DNA from: JBARCX01 sp049794535
GTDB lineage: Bacteria > Pseudomonadota > Gammaproteobacteria > Xanthomonadales > Rhodanobacteraceae
Assembly (NCBI GenBank): GCA_049794535.1
Contig: JBARCX010000201.1
Coordinates: forward strand, 1-5,817
Length of the DNA stretch: 5,817 nucleotides
Reading direction: 5' to 3'
Positions 1 to 5,817 of this stretch are shown one piece after another (position 1 is the stretch's first letter; every line of letters starts with the position of its first letter). The position numbers and the translations under genes were made by a program. The notes beneath the pieces are model-generated. The model saw only the letters and a list, made by a program, of their open reading frames with translations. It ran no database searches and was not told the origin of the DNA.

Positions 1-387
1 TACGTCGTCAAGCCCTTCTCGGCCCGCGAACTCATCGCCCGCATCAAAGCCGTGCTGCGTCGAAGCCAAGGCGATGACGGCTCCGGCATGGTCGAACTCG
101 GCAACCTGCGCATCGACGGCCCAGCCCACCGCGTATTCGCGGGTGACGAACCGATTCCGATCGGCCCCACCGAATATCGCCTGCTGTATTTCTTCATGAC
201 CCACCCTGAGCGCGTCTACTCGCGCGCGCAGTTGCTCGACCACGTGTGGGGCGGCAGCGTGTATGTGGAAGAACGCACCGTCGACGTGCATATCCGCCGC
301 CTGCGCAAAACGCTCGAACCGTGGAAACTCGATGAGATGGTGCAAACCGTACGCGGCGCCGGCTATCGCTTCTCTGCGAGCGTTTGA
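1..387 (+). CDS. phoB: Phosphate regulon response regulator PhoB, C-terminal part (5' truncated by window)
   Basis: OmpR/PhoB-family response regulator that, once phosphorylated by PhoR, binds Pho boxes and recruits RNA polymerase at phosphate-starvation genes in the cytoplasm. The window starts inside the receiver domain at Y-V-V-K-P-F-S, which carries the conserved receiver lysine (K4 here, equivalent to E. coli K105). About 100 N-terminal residues, including the phosphoacceptor aspartate, lie upstream of the window. After a short linker (about residues 22-34) comes a complete winged-helix domain (about 35-128). It is very close to E. coli PhoB: GPTEYRLL, FFMTHPERVYSR, HVWG, the recognition-helix stretch RTVDVHIRRLRK, and the terminal VQTVRGAGYRFS. 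The stop is TGA at 385-387. phoR begins at once downstream, so the two form an operon. The match to PhoB rather than another OmpR-type regulator rests on the FMTHPERVYSR and VDVHIRRLRK segments plus the adjacent phoR. Confidence 0.96.
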   Translation, partial: YVVKPFSARELIARIKAVLRRSQGDDGSGMVELGNLRIDGPAHRVFAGDEPIPIGPTEYRLLYFFMTHPERVYSRAQLLDHVWGGSVYVEERTVDVHIRRLRKTLEPWKLDEMVQTVRGAGYRFSASV

Positions 388-392
388 TATCG

Positions 393-1673
393 ATGCCTCG
401 TGATCGTGCCGCAGCATGGCTCCTGCCGACGGCGCTCGCCGGAGCCTTGCTGGGCGGCGGCCTGTTCGGCTGGCTGGACGGCGGCCACCCATCCACTGGC
501 GTGGCCATTGTCGCCATAGCGGAAATAGTCTTTCTTCTGACTCGAATACGTCATGTATCGCAGTCGATGATGACGTATCCCCCTAATGCCACCGAATCTA
601 TCCGGCATGACCGCTTCATGACTCGCTCCCGTCGTCTCGCAACCACTCTGCACGATCTGCGCAGCGCCGCCGGCAATTTGCCGGATGCGATCGTGCTGCT
701 CGACCGCAATCAAAACATACGCTGGTTCAATCACGCCGCGGAGGATCTGCTCGGCCTGCGCCGCCCGCATGACCGCGGCAGCAACCTGCACGAGCGCCTG
801 CCCAACTCCGAGTTGGCCGGCTGGCTGCAGGATGGTGCCGCCGAGCCGCTGAATGACGTCTCTGCGCCTGGCCACCCGAGCAGACACATCAATGTGACCC
901 TGCTGCCCTTTGGGCAACGGCAGCGGCTGTTGCTGGCACGGGATATCAGTCACCTGACCAAGCTGGAACAGATCCGTCGCGACTTTGTGGCGAATGTCTC
1001 GCACGAATTGCGCACGCCGCTGACGGTGATCCACGGCTATCTCGAATTGCTCGATCCGGAAGACATGCCTGAACTGGCGCCGGTGCTCGGCGAGATGCGC
1101 ACGCAGTCCAAGCGCATGGGCCAGATCGTGGAAGACCTGCTCACCCTGTCACGCCTGGAAACTCAGGATCACGTGACCGACGAGCGCGTGCCGATGGCCC
1201 CCTTGCTCGCCACGCTGCGCAAAGAGGCCGAAGCGCTAAGCCAGGGCCGCCACCACGTCACACTGGAATCCGTCGCGGACGTGGACTTGCTCGGCTCGCC
1301 CAAGGATCTGCACAGCGCGTTGTCCAACCTGGTCAGCAATGCGGTGAGATACACCCCCACCGGCGGCAGCATCAAGATTCGTTGGGAACGTACGCCGGAA
1401 GGTGCCTCGTATTCCGTCAACGACACCGGCTACGGTATCCCGACCGATCACTTGGCACGACTCACCGAACGCTTCTACCGCGTCTCGTCCAGCCGCTCGC
1501 GCGATACCGGCGGCACCGGGCTGGGCCTATCCATCGTCAAGCACGTGCTGAACTTGCATCAGGCCCGGTTGGATATCCGCAGCATTCCTGGACAGGGTTC
1601 CACCTTCGCCTGCTGCTTCGGTCACGAGCGCCTGCTTACGCAAGGTGGTTGTGCTGAGCTTGATGGGCATTGA
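393..1673 (+). CDS. phoR: Phosphate regulon sensor histidine kinase PhoR
   Basis: Inner-membrane histidine kinase that phosphorylates PhoB when phosphate is scarce. From the ATG it is 426 residues; E. coli PhoR has 431. Two hydrophobic segments (about residues 8-28 and 35-50) are joined by only a few residues, so there is almost no periplasmic sensor, as is typical of PhoR. A linker (51-94) leads to a PAS domain (about 95-185, starting NLPDAIVLLD). The dimerisation and phosphoacceptor motif FVANVSHELRTPL has its histidine at 204. The ATPase domain has an N box (NLVSNAVRYTP, Asn316), a G1 box (NDTGYGIP, Asp344), an F box (ERFYRV) and a G2 box (GGTGLGL, 373-379). A short tail, GGCAELDGH, follows the ERLL that ends most homologs. 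Start choice: the ATG lies 5 nt after the phoB stop. A TTG at 384 would overlap that stop by 4 nt and add three residues. Neither has a good Shine-Dalgarno sequence, so translational coupling to phoB is likely. Codons around 515-605 are AT-richer than the rest of the gene. Confidence 0.95.
   Translation: MPRDRAAAWLLPTALAGALLGGGLFGWLDGGHPSTGVAIVAIAEIVFLLTRIRHVSQSMMTYPPNATESIRHDRFMTRSRRLATTLHDLRSAAGNLPDAIVLLDRNQNIRWFNHAAEDLLGLRRPHDRGSNLHERLPNSELAGWLQDGAAEPLNDVSAPGHPSRHINVTLLPFGQRQRLLLARDISHLTKLEQIRRDFVANVSHELRTPLTVIHGYLELLDPEDMPELAPVLGEMRTQSKRMGQIVEDLLTLSRLETQDHVTDERVPMAPLLATLRKEAEALSQGRHHVTLESVADVDLLGSPKDLHSALSNLVSNAVRYTPTGGSIKIRWERTPEGASYSVNDTGYGIPTDHLARLTERFYRVSSSRSRDTGGTGLGLSIVKHVLNLHQARLDIRSIPGQGSTFACCFGHERLLTQGGCAELDGH
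546..578. repeat. 33-nt imperfect palindrome inside phoR
   Basis: Perfect 9-nt arms ATACGTCAT (546-554) and ATGACGTAT (570-578) enclose inner arms ATCG (557-560) and CGAT (565-568) around a CAGT loop. As RNA this gives 13 pairs broken only by a 2-by-1 internal loop. It covers PhoR codons 52-62, in the linker just after the second membrane segment. The role is unknown; the pattern is read directly from the sequence. Confidence 0.6.
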
Positions 1674-1693
1674 GCAGGCCTAGCGCCTGTTCA
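1671..1693 (+). other. Hairpin overlapping the phoR stop codon
   Basis: TGAGCAGGC (1671-1679) pairs with GCCTGTTCA (1685-1693): nine pairs including one G-U, around a 5-nt loop CTAGC. The left arm starts with the phoR TGA stop. No T-run follows, so it is not a standard intrinsic terminator. It could be an mRNA-stabilising or processing element between phoR and ppk, or partial attenuation. The short length leaves chance possible. Confidence 0.4.
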
Positions 1694-1701
1694 CTATCTC
1701 G

Positions 1702-1724
1702 GAATAGCCACACGGAGACTATTC
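1702..1724 (+). other. Small inverted repeat in the ppk leader
   Basis: GAATAG (1702-1707) and CTATTC (1719-1724) form 6-nt perfect arms around an 11-nt loop, ending just before the ppk ribosome binding site. CTAT at 1694-1697 could pair with ATAG (1704-1707) instead, so two exclusive foldings exist. The arms are short and AT-rich, so this could be chance. Confidence 0.25.
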
Positions 1725-1726
1725 GT

Positions 1727-1731
1727 AAAGG
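1727..1731 (+). promoter_or_regulatory. Ribosome binding site of ppk
   Basis: AAAGG lies 8 nt before the ATG at 1740. This supports that start over the in-frame ATG at 1767, which is preceded only by weaker purine stretches (GGCGAGAA). Confidence 0.5.
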
Positions 1732-1739
1732 CATGCGCG

Positions 1740-3860
1740 ATGTCGCAGCATAGGCGAGAATGTGACATGCGCCATCGTCCCGCTCTTTCGCCCAACCCTA
1801 TCGATCTGACGGCTCCCGAGCTCTACCTGAGCCGCGAGTTGGCCGCGCTCGAATTCAACTTCCGCGTGTTAGCTCAAGCGCGCGATGCGCGTATCCCGCT
1901 GCTGGAACGTTTGCGCTACCTGAGCATCGTCGCCAACAACCTGGACGAATTCTTCGAGGTGCGCGTGGCGATGCTCAAGCATCATCACTACTACGGCTCG
2001 GCGGCACCGGGGCCCGACGGCATTCCGTCGGGTGAGCTTCTGGTACGCATCCGCAGCCGTGTGCTCGACCTGGTTGCCGCGCAGTACGACACCTGGCAGA
2101 ACGAACTGGGTCCGGCACTGGTCGCCGAGAACATCCACTTTCTCACCCGCAAGCACTGGAGCACACGCCAGCGCCGTTGGTTGCAGGGTTATTTCGAGAA
2201 CGAGGTGTTGCCGGTACTGTCGCCGCTCGGCCTCGATCCGGCGCATCCGTTCCCACGCATTCTCAACAAGACGCTGAACATCGCGGTGGTGCTTAAGGGC
2301 CGCGACGCGTTTGGTCACGAAGGTCACATGGCGCTGGTACGCGCGCCGCGCTCGCTGCCGCGGATCATCCGCCTCCCTGCCGAAGTGAGTGGCGAAGGCG
2401 ATCACTACGTTTTCCTGGCTGAGCTTCTGCACGCCTTCGTCGACCTCATGTTTCCCGGCCTCAAGGTGGTCGGCTCCTACCAGTTCCGCGTCACCCGCAA
2501 CAGCGAGCTGATGGTGGAAGAAGCCGAGGTAGATAACCTCGCGCACGCGCTGAGTGAGGAGTTGATCGGCCGCGGCTATGCTCGTCCGGTACGACTGGAG
2601 ATCGGCAACGACTGCCCGCAGGCCATCGTGGCGATGCTGATTTCCAACTTCGAGCTGGAGGAGACCGACGTCTATCGTTGCGATGGCCCAGTCAACATCA
2701 TTCGTGCTGGCTCGATCTACGACCAGCTGGATCGCCCCGAGCTGAAGTTTCCACGATTCACACCGCGCCTTCCTGCAGGGTTGGTGGGCAACAAATGCAT
2801 CTTCGACGTGCTGCGCCAGCGCGACATTCTGCTGCACCATCCTTACGAATCATTTGCTGCGGTAGTAGATCTACTGCGTGAATCCACGCAGGACCCGAAC
2901 GTACTGGCGATCAAGCAGACGCTGTACCGTGCCGGTGAAGACACCCCGCTGGTTGACTTGCTGGTGGAGGCTGCGCGTAACGGTAAGGACGTAACGGTCG
3001 TTATCGAGCTACGTGCGCGCTTCGACGAAGCCGCCAACATTCGCCTCGCCACGCGCTTGCAAGAGGCCGGCGTGCAGGTGGTCTACGGTGTGGTGGGCTA
3101 CAAGACCCATGCCAAGATGATGCTGATCGTGCGCCGCGAGGATGGCCATCTGCGGCGCTACGTGCACTTGTCCACCGGTAACTATCATCAAGCCAACAGT
3201 CGCATGTACACCGACATTGGCTTGATGACATCGAACGCGGAGATCGGCGAAGACCTACACAAGGTATTCCAGCAGCTCTCTGGGCTCGGCCCGATGATCA
3301 AGCTCAAACGCTTGCTGCATTCGCCGTTCACGCTGTACCGCAGCGTGGTCGAACGCATTGAGCGCGAGACGGCGCATGCACTGGCGGGACGCCCCGCGCG
3401 CATCGTCGCCAAGCTCAACGCGTTGAACGAAGCGCATGTGATCGAGGCGCTCTATCGCGCGTCACAGGCCGGCGTGGAAATCGACCTTATCGTGCGCGGC
3501 GCCTGCACGCTGCGTCCTGGCATGCCGGGCCTTTCCGAGCGCATTCGTGTGCGCTCTATCGTCGGACGCTTCCTTGAGCACAGTCGCGTGTACTGGTTCG
3601 CCAATGACGGCACCGCAGAGATTTATTGCGCGAGTGCGGACTGGATGGAACGCAACCTGATGCGCCGCATCGAGGTAGCGTTCCCCATTCTCGACCCCGT
3701 GCTTGCACAGCGCGTGTTTGATGAAACGCTCGCCAACTACCTCATCGACAACACGCAGGCCTGGCTACTCGATAGTGATGGCCATTACGCACGCGCCGAG
3801 CCCGGCGACGCACCACCCCACAACGCACAACAAGCTTTGCTGGATAAGATTTGCCCATGA
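1740..3860 (+). CDS. ppk: Polyphosphate kinase 1 (PPK1)
   Basis: Transfers the terminal phosphate of ATP reversibly onto inorganic polyphosphate through a phosphohistidine intermediate; in E. coli the enzyme is membrane-associated. At 706 residues it is near the E. coli length of 688. Residues align with E. coli PPK1 at a constant offset of 22. Asn67 (in ANNLDEF) matches the ATP-base contact N45. Arg397 and Arg427 match the Mg-site arginines R375 and R405. His457 in YKTHAKM matches the phosphorylated H435. Tyr490 in RMYTD matches Y468. His614 in LEHSRVY matches H592. From this alignment the domains are roughly N (25-128), helical H (129-343), C1 (344-524) and C2 (525-690). All key residues are present, so it should be active. 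An ATG at 1767 would remove nine residues without touching a domain. It follows phoR by 66 nt and precedes ppx, the enzyme that degrades its product. No clear Pho box was seen in the spacer, so expression is probably by read-through from phoBR or an unrecognised promoter. Confidence 0.97.
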   Translation: MSQHRRECDMRHRPALSPNPIDLTAPELYLSRELAALEFNFRVLAQARDARIPLLERLRYLSIVANNLDEFFEVRVAMLKHHHYYGSAAPGPDGIPSGELLVRIRSRVLDLVAAQYDTWQNELGPALVAENIHFLTRKHWSTRQRRWLQGYFENEVLPVLSPLGLDPAHPFPRILNKTLNIAVVLKGRDAFGHEGHMALVRAPRSLPRIIRLPAEVSGEGDHYVFLAELLHAFVDLMFPGLKVVGSYQFRVTRNSELMVEEAEVDNLAHALSEELIGRGYARPVRLEIGNDCPQAIVAMLISNFELEETDVYRCDGPVNIIRAGSIYDQLDRPELKFPRFTPRLPAGLVGNKCIFDVLRQRDILLHHPYESFAAVVDLLRESTQDPNVLAIKQTLYRAGEDTPLVDLLVEAARNGKDVTVVIELRARFDEAANIRLATRLQEAGVQVVYGVVGYKTHAKMMLIVRREDGHLRRYVHLSTGNYHQANSRMYTDIGLMTSNAEIGEDLHKVFQQLSGLGPMIKLKRLLHSPFTLYRSVVERIERETAHALAGRPARIVAKLNALNEAHVIEALYRASQAGVEIDLIVRGACTLRPGMPGLSERIRVRSIVGRFLEHSRVYWFANDGTAEIYCASADWMERNLMRRIEVAFPILDPVLAQRVFDETLANYLIDNTQAWLLDSDGHYARAEPGDAPPHNAQQALLDKICP
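2013..2032. repeat. Perfect GC-rich hairpin inside ppk
   Basis: CCCGACGG (2013-2020) and CCGTCGGG (2025-2032) are exact reverse complements around a 4-nt loop CATT, and a flanking G-U could add one more pair. It covers PPK1 codons 92-98 (PDGIPSG), a variable loop between the N-terminal domain and the next helix. No T-run follows, so it does not look like an intrinsic terminator. Confidence 0.5.
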
Positions 3861-3963
3861 TCGCGCGCCATCCACATAGCGCAGACAATCGCGCATGCCA
3901 AAATCGGTGCCCATGCGGATCAGGTGCATGCAAACCACGCATATGCAAACAAGGAGCCCGCGC
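3861..3963 (+). other. ppk-ppx spacer with repeated ATGC words
   Basis: This 103-nt spacer holds four ATGC words at 3895, 3913, 3928 and 3943 (steps of 18, 15 and 15), all in the ppx reading frame. ATGCAAAC occurs twice (3928-3935 and 3943-3950). Two short palindromes, GCATGC (3893-3898) and TGCATGCA (3925-3932), are present. I see no hairpin followed by T residues and no convincing promoter. It may simply be an mRNA leader. Confidence 0.4.
3951..3956 (+). promoter_or_regulatory. Ribosome binding site that sets the ppx GTG start
   Basis: AAGGAG ends 7 nt before the GTG at 3964 and is the best Shine-Dalgarno match in the window. None of the four upstream in-frame ATGs (3895, 3913, 3928, 3943) has a comparable site, so GTG is the preferred start. 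Confidence 0.8.
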
Positions 3964-5481
3964 GTGAGCCAAACCGACTCGGTGCAAATCAAGGATGGCG
4001 AACTCATCGCTGCGGTAGACATGGGCTCCAACAGCTTCCACATGGTGGTAGCCCGCGTCGAGCACGGTGAACCGCGGGTGATCGATCGTCTGCGCGATAC
4101 CGTGCGCATGGCGGCTGGCCTGCGTGCCGATGGCACGCTAGATGCCGAACACCGCGCACGCGCGCTCGATTGCCTTGCTCGCTTCGGCCAACGCATCGCT
4201 GGCGTACCCTCGATCCGTGTGCGTGCCGTGGCGACCAACACCGTGCGTCGACTCGCCTCGTCGCAAACGTTCCTGGTCGCTGCCGAGGCCGCGCTCGGCC
4301 ATCCGGTGGAAATCGTTTCCGGTCGCGAGGAAGGTCGCCTGATCTTCCTTGGCGCCGCCCACGGCCTACCCGCTTCGCGCGAACACCGGTTGGTGATCGA
4401 CGTCGGTGGCGGTAGCACCGAGTTCATCATCGGCCGCGCCCTCACGCCGCTACAAACCGAAAGTGTGCAGGCCGGCTGCATCGCCTCCACGTTGCGCTTC
4501 TTTCCTGGCGGCAAGCTCACCCGCAAGCGCTGGCAGCGTGCTACCAGCGAAATTGGCGTGCTGCTGCAACAGTTCGCCGAGGATTACCGCGAATCCGGCT
4601 GGCTGGATGCGTACGGCTCATCCGGCACCGCCAAGGCCATTGGCGCAACGGTGCAGGCGATGGGGTTATCTGACGACGGCGTTACGCCCAGCGCCATCGC
4701 ATCGTTGCGGGAAGCCCTGCTGGATCAGGGACGTATCGAAGCACTCAAACTGCCTGGTTTAGGCGAGGATCGCGCGCCGGTGATTGCCGGTGGCGTGGTG
4801 ATTTTCGAAGCCGCCTTCGAGGCGCTCGGTATCGAGCGTATGCGCATCTGTGAAAGCTCGATGCGTGAAGGCTTACTGTGGGACATGCTCGGCCGCGCCG
4901 GCGGCAGCGACCCACGCACCGCCAGCATCGACGCACTGGCCAGCCGCTATGGCGTGGATCGCGCTCAGGCACGCCGCGTGGAATCAACTGCCCTGGCCTT
5001 GTTCGATCAATTAGCGAAAGCCTGGAAGCTCGATACCGAAGCGCGCGAATGGTTGTCGTGGGCAGCGCGCGTGCATGAAATCGGCCTCGCCATCGCGCAC
5101 AGCCAGCACCACTACCATGGCGCCTACATCCTGCGTAATGCCGACCTTGCCGGCTTCTCGCGGCAGGAGCAGCAGCTACTGGCCACTATCGTCCAGTCTC
5201 ATCGCCGCAAGCCGGACAAGGCCCAGTTCTCCGCACTACCACAGCGTTATCGCCAGCTAGCCCGGCATATCACGGCCCTACTGCGCCTGGCAGTGCTGTT
5301 CCGCCGTGCCCGCCGTGCCGAGTCGCTACCCAGCATGCGCCTCGCCGCCACCAGCCAGCGCCTGCGCCTGGCGTTGCCCGCTGCGTGGCTGGAACAGCAC
5401 CCGCTTACCGAGGCTGATCTGGAGCAAGAGCAGGCCCCGATGGGCGAGCTGGGGCTGACGTTGGAGCTATCGGCTAGCTAA
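3964..5481 (+). CDS. ppx: Exopolyphosphatase (Ppx/GppA family)
   Basis: Removes terminal phosphates from polyphosphate, opposing PPK1; family members may also cleave pppGpp. From the GTG start it is 505 residues, against 513 for E. coli PPX. The ASKHA-type phosphate-1 motif is AAVDMGSNSFHM (Asp19). Glu123 in SGREEGRLIF matches the catalytic E121 of E. coli. The phosphate-2 motif is VIDVGGGSTEF (Asp146, Glu153). A third motif, GSSGTAKA, and the SSMREGLL segment follow. An HD-like helical domain runs from about residue 310, with ARVHEIGL (His371, with Glu in place of Asp) and QSHRRK, then a C-terminal domain. The GTG is chosen for its AAGGAG site; the ATG at 3895 would add a basic 23-residue extension not expected in the family. 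PPX is favoured over the paralog GppA by the adjacent ppk, the length, and the presence of the C-terminal domains. A 9-nt tandem duplication (CCGCCGTGC, 5301-5318) encodes RRARRA near the C terminus. Confidence 0.94.
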   Translation: MSQTDSVQIKDGELIAAVDMGSNSFHMVVARVEHGEPRVIDRLRDTVRMAAGLRADGTLDAEHRARALDCLARFGQRIAGVPSIRVRAVATNTVRRLASSQTFLVAAEAALGHPVEIVSGREEGRLIFLGAAHGLPASREHRLVIDVGGGSTEFIIGRALTPLQTESVQAGCIASTLRFFPGGKLTRKRWQRATSEIGVLLQQFAEDYRESGWLDAYGSSGTAKAIGATVQAMGLSDDGVTPSAIASLREALLDQGRIEALKLPGLGEDRAPVIAGGVVIFEAAFEALGIERMRICESSMREGLLWDMLGRAGGSDPRTASIDALASRYGVDRAQARRVESTALALFDQLAKAWKLDTEAREWLSWAARVHEIGLAIAHSQHHYHGAYILRNADLAGFSRQEQQLLATIVQSHRRKPDKAQFSALPQRYRQLARHITALLRLAVLFRRARRAESLPSMRLAATSQRLRLALPAAWLEQHPLTEADLEQEQAPMGELGLTLELSAS

Positions 5482-5484
5482 CTT

Positions 5485-5519
5485 GCTCGTCAATTCCGGC
5501 CTGCGCCGGTATGACGAGC
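5485..5519. repeat. REP-like extragenic palindrome after ppx
   Basis: GCTCGTC (5485-5491) pairs with GACGAGC (5513-5519). Inside, AT pairs with AT, and CCGGC (5496-5500) pairs with GCCGG (5505-5509) around the loop CTGC. One bulged A and one T-T mismatch interrupt 14 pairs. It starts 4 nt after the ppx stop. No T-run follows, so a canonical intrinsic terminator is unlikely. The CGTCA-ATTCCGGC / GCCGG-TATGACG layout resembles dispersed palindromes with ATTCCGGC-type cores that I know from several proteobacterial genomes. It may limit read-through or protect the ppx mRNA 3' end. Confidence 0.7.
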
Positions 5520-5560
5520 TAAAGAGGCCCCCGCTTAAGCCACACCTCATCGTGCCCGCG

Positions 5561-5566
5561 TATCAT
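5561..5566 (+). promoter_or_regulatory. Possible -10 element of the cyclophilin gene
   Basis: TATCAT matches TATAAT at five of six positions and lies 29 nt before the ATG. No good -35 is present at 16-18 nt; TTAAGC at 5535-5540 is 20 nt away. If used, transcription would start near 5573. Low confidence. Confidence 0.25.
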
Positions 5567-5598
5567 GGGCGGACATTCTTGCCGCCTACTCGCCCATG
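5564..5598 (+). promoter_or_regulatory. Inverted repeat containing the cyclophilin start codon
   Basis: CATGGGCG (5564-5571) is the exact reverse complement of CGCCCATG (5591-5598), whose last three bases are the start codon. The 19-nt loop contains CCGCC (5582-5586), which can pair instead with GGCGG (5568-5572). The two foldings exclude each other, one burying and one freeing the start. No Shine-Dalgarno sequence is visible. The candidate -10 at 5561-5566 would place the left arm outside the transcript, so both readings cannot be true of the same promoter. Confidence 0.4.
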
Positions 5599-5817
5599 CC
5601 CAAGTTTCTGCTCGCGTCGTTGCTCCTGATCCTGTCGCCGATGCTCGCCGCACAAACGGCCAAGCCGGACGCGCCAGCTGCCGCCAACCCGCAGGTGGTG
5701 ATTCACACCTCGCAGGGTGACATCACGTTAGAGCTGTTCCCGGACAAAGCGCCGAAGAGCGTGGCGAACTTCCTGCAGTATGTGCGTGAAGGCTTCTACG
5801 CAGGCACCGTCTTCCAT
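5596..5817 (+). CDS. Secreted cyclophilin-type peptidyl-prolyl cis-trans isomerase (3' truncated by window)
   Basis: Cyclophilin that isomerises Xaa-Pro bonds during folding, probably in the periplasm and similar to PpiA. Only the first 74 codons are in the window. Residues 1-19 look like a signal peptide: one Lys, then a hydrophobic core LLASLLLILSPMLAA, with cleavage probably near Ala19. An Ala/Pro-rich stretch (22-33) follows, then the cyclophilin start VVIHTSQGDITLELF (34-48), KAPKSVANFLQYV, and GFYAGTVFH. The family continues with the catalytic Arg of FHR, which would be the next codon beyond the window. The ATG at 5596 is the first start giving a proper signal peptide; no upstream in-frame start was found nearby, and no ribosome binding site is evident. 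It lies 114 nt after ppx, behind a palindrome, so it is probably a separate transcription unit. The exact family member (PpiA or another) cannot be settled from this fragment. Confidence 0.9.
   Translation, partial: MPKFLLASLLLILSPMLAAQTAKPDAPAAANPQVVIHTSQGDITLELFPDKAPKSVANFLQYVREGFYAGTVFH

Noticed and set aside
670..684. 15-nt palindrome CCGGCAA-T-TTGCCGG in phoR
   Set aside because: The arms are perfect, but it encodes the conserved AGNLPD segment at the PAS start and only a 5-pair stem could fold as RNA. Likely coincidental.
363..1034. 223-codon minus-strand open frame across phoR
   Set aside because: Shadow of phoR, with no domain and no ribosome binding site noted.
1687..1708. Possible Pho box (CTGTTCAC) before ppk
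   Set aside because: Only one CTGT-like half is present. The second repeat 11 nt later (TCTCGGAA) does not match, and the site overlaps the hairpin arm.
1869..2840. 323-codon open frame on the minus strand across ppk
   Set aside because: Antisense shadow of ppk in GC-rich DNA. Its translation has no recognisable domain, while the plus strand encodes PPK1 with aligned catalytic residues.
3765..4526. 253-codon minus-strand open frame across the ppk end, spacer and ppx start
   Set aside because: It overlaps two well-supported genes. Its composition (Arg/Ser/Ala-rich) is typical of a shadow frame, and no family is recognisable.
5301..5318. Tandem 9-nt repeat CCGCCGTGC in ppx
   Set aside because: Two copies encode RRARRA in a variable C-terminal region. 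Probably simple GC-rich slippage with no separate function.
5533..5540. GCTTAAGC palindrome upstream of the cyclophilin gene
   Set aside because: Eight bases are too short to support an operator without conservation data.

Overview
The window holds one co-directional (+ strand) phosphate and polyphosphate block: the 3' end of phoB, then complete phoR, ppk (polyphosphate kinase 1) and ppx (exopolyphosphatase), then the 5' end of a secreted cyclophilin-type peptidyl-prolyl isomerase gene. Base composition is about 60% GC by eye. The proteins resemble gammaproteobacterial PhoB/PhoR/PPK1/PPX, and the order phoB-phoR-ppk-ppx is what I would expect in Xanthomonadales (Lysobacterales). A Rhodanobacteraceae or Xanthomonadaceae host is my best guess, inferred from gene order and composition and not from a marker gene.

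Layout: 1-387 DNA-binding half of PhoB; 393-1673 PhoR, abutting phoB and probably translationally coupled to it; 1674-1739 short spacer with two small inverted repeats; 1740-3860 PPK1 with all catalytic residues I could align; 3861-3963 spacer with four in-frame ATGs and then a strong Shine-Dalgarno sequence; 3964-5481 PPX from a GTG start; 5482-5595 spacer with a long REP-like palindrome and a structured leader; 5596-end cyclophilin with a signal peptide, cut by the window edge just before its expected catalytic arginine. No stretch longer than about 115 bases is without a gene.

How the genes work together: PhoR senses phosphate status and phosphorylates PhoB, which controls Pho-regulon promoters. 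PPK1 stores phosphate as polyphosphate using ATP, and PPX releases it again. The clustering suggests that phosphate starvation signalling and polyphosphate turnover are co-regulated. I found no convincing Pho box in front of ppk or ppx inside this window.

The protein-coding content is ordinary. I found no new multi-gene system. The signals worth a second look are nucleotide-level: an inverted repeat that contains the cyclophilin start codon and competes with an alternative hairpin, a REP-like palindrome after ppx, a 33-nt palindrome inside an AT-rich patch of phoR, and a perfect GC-rich hairpin inside ppk.
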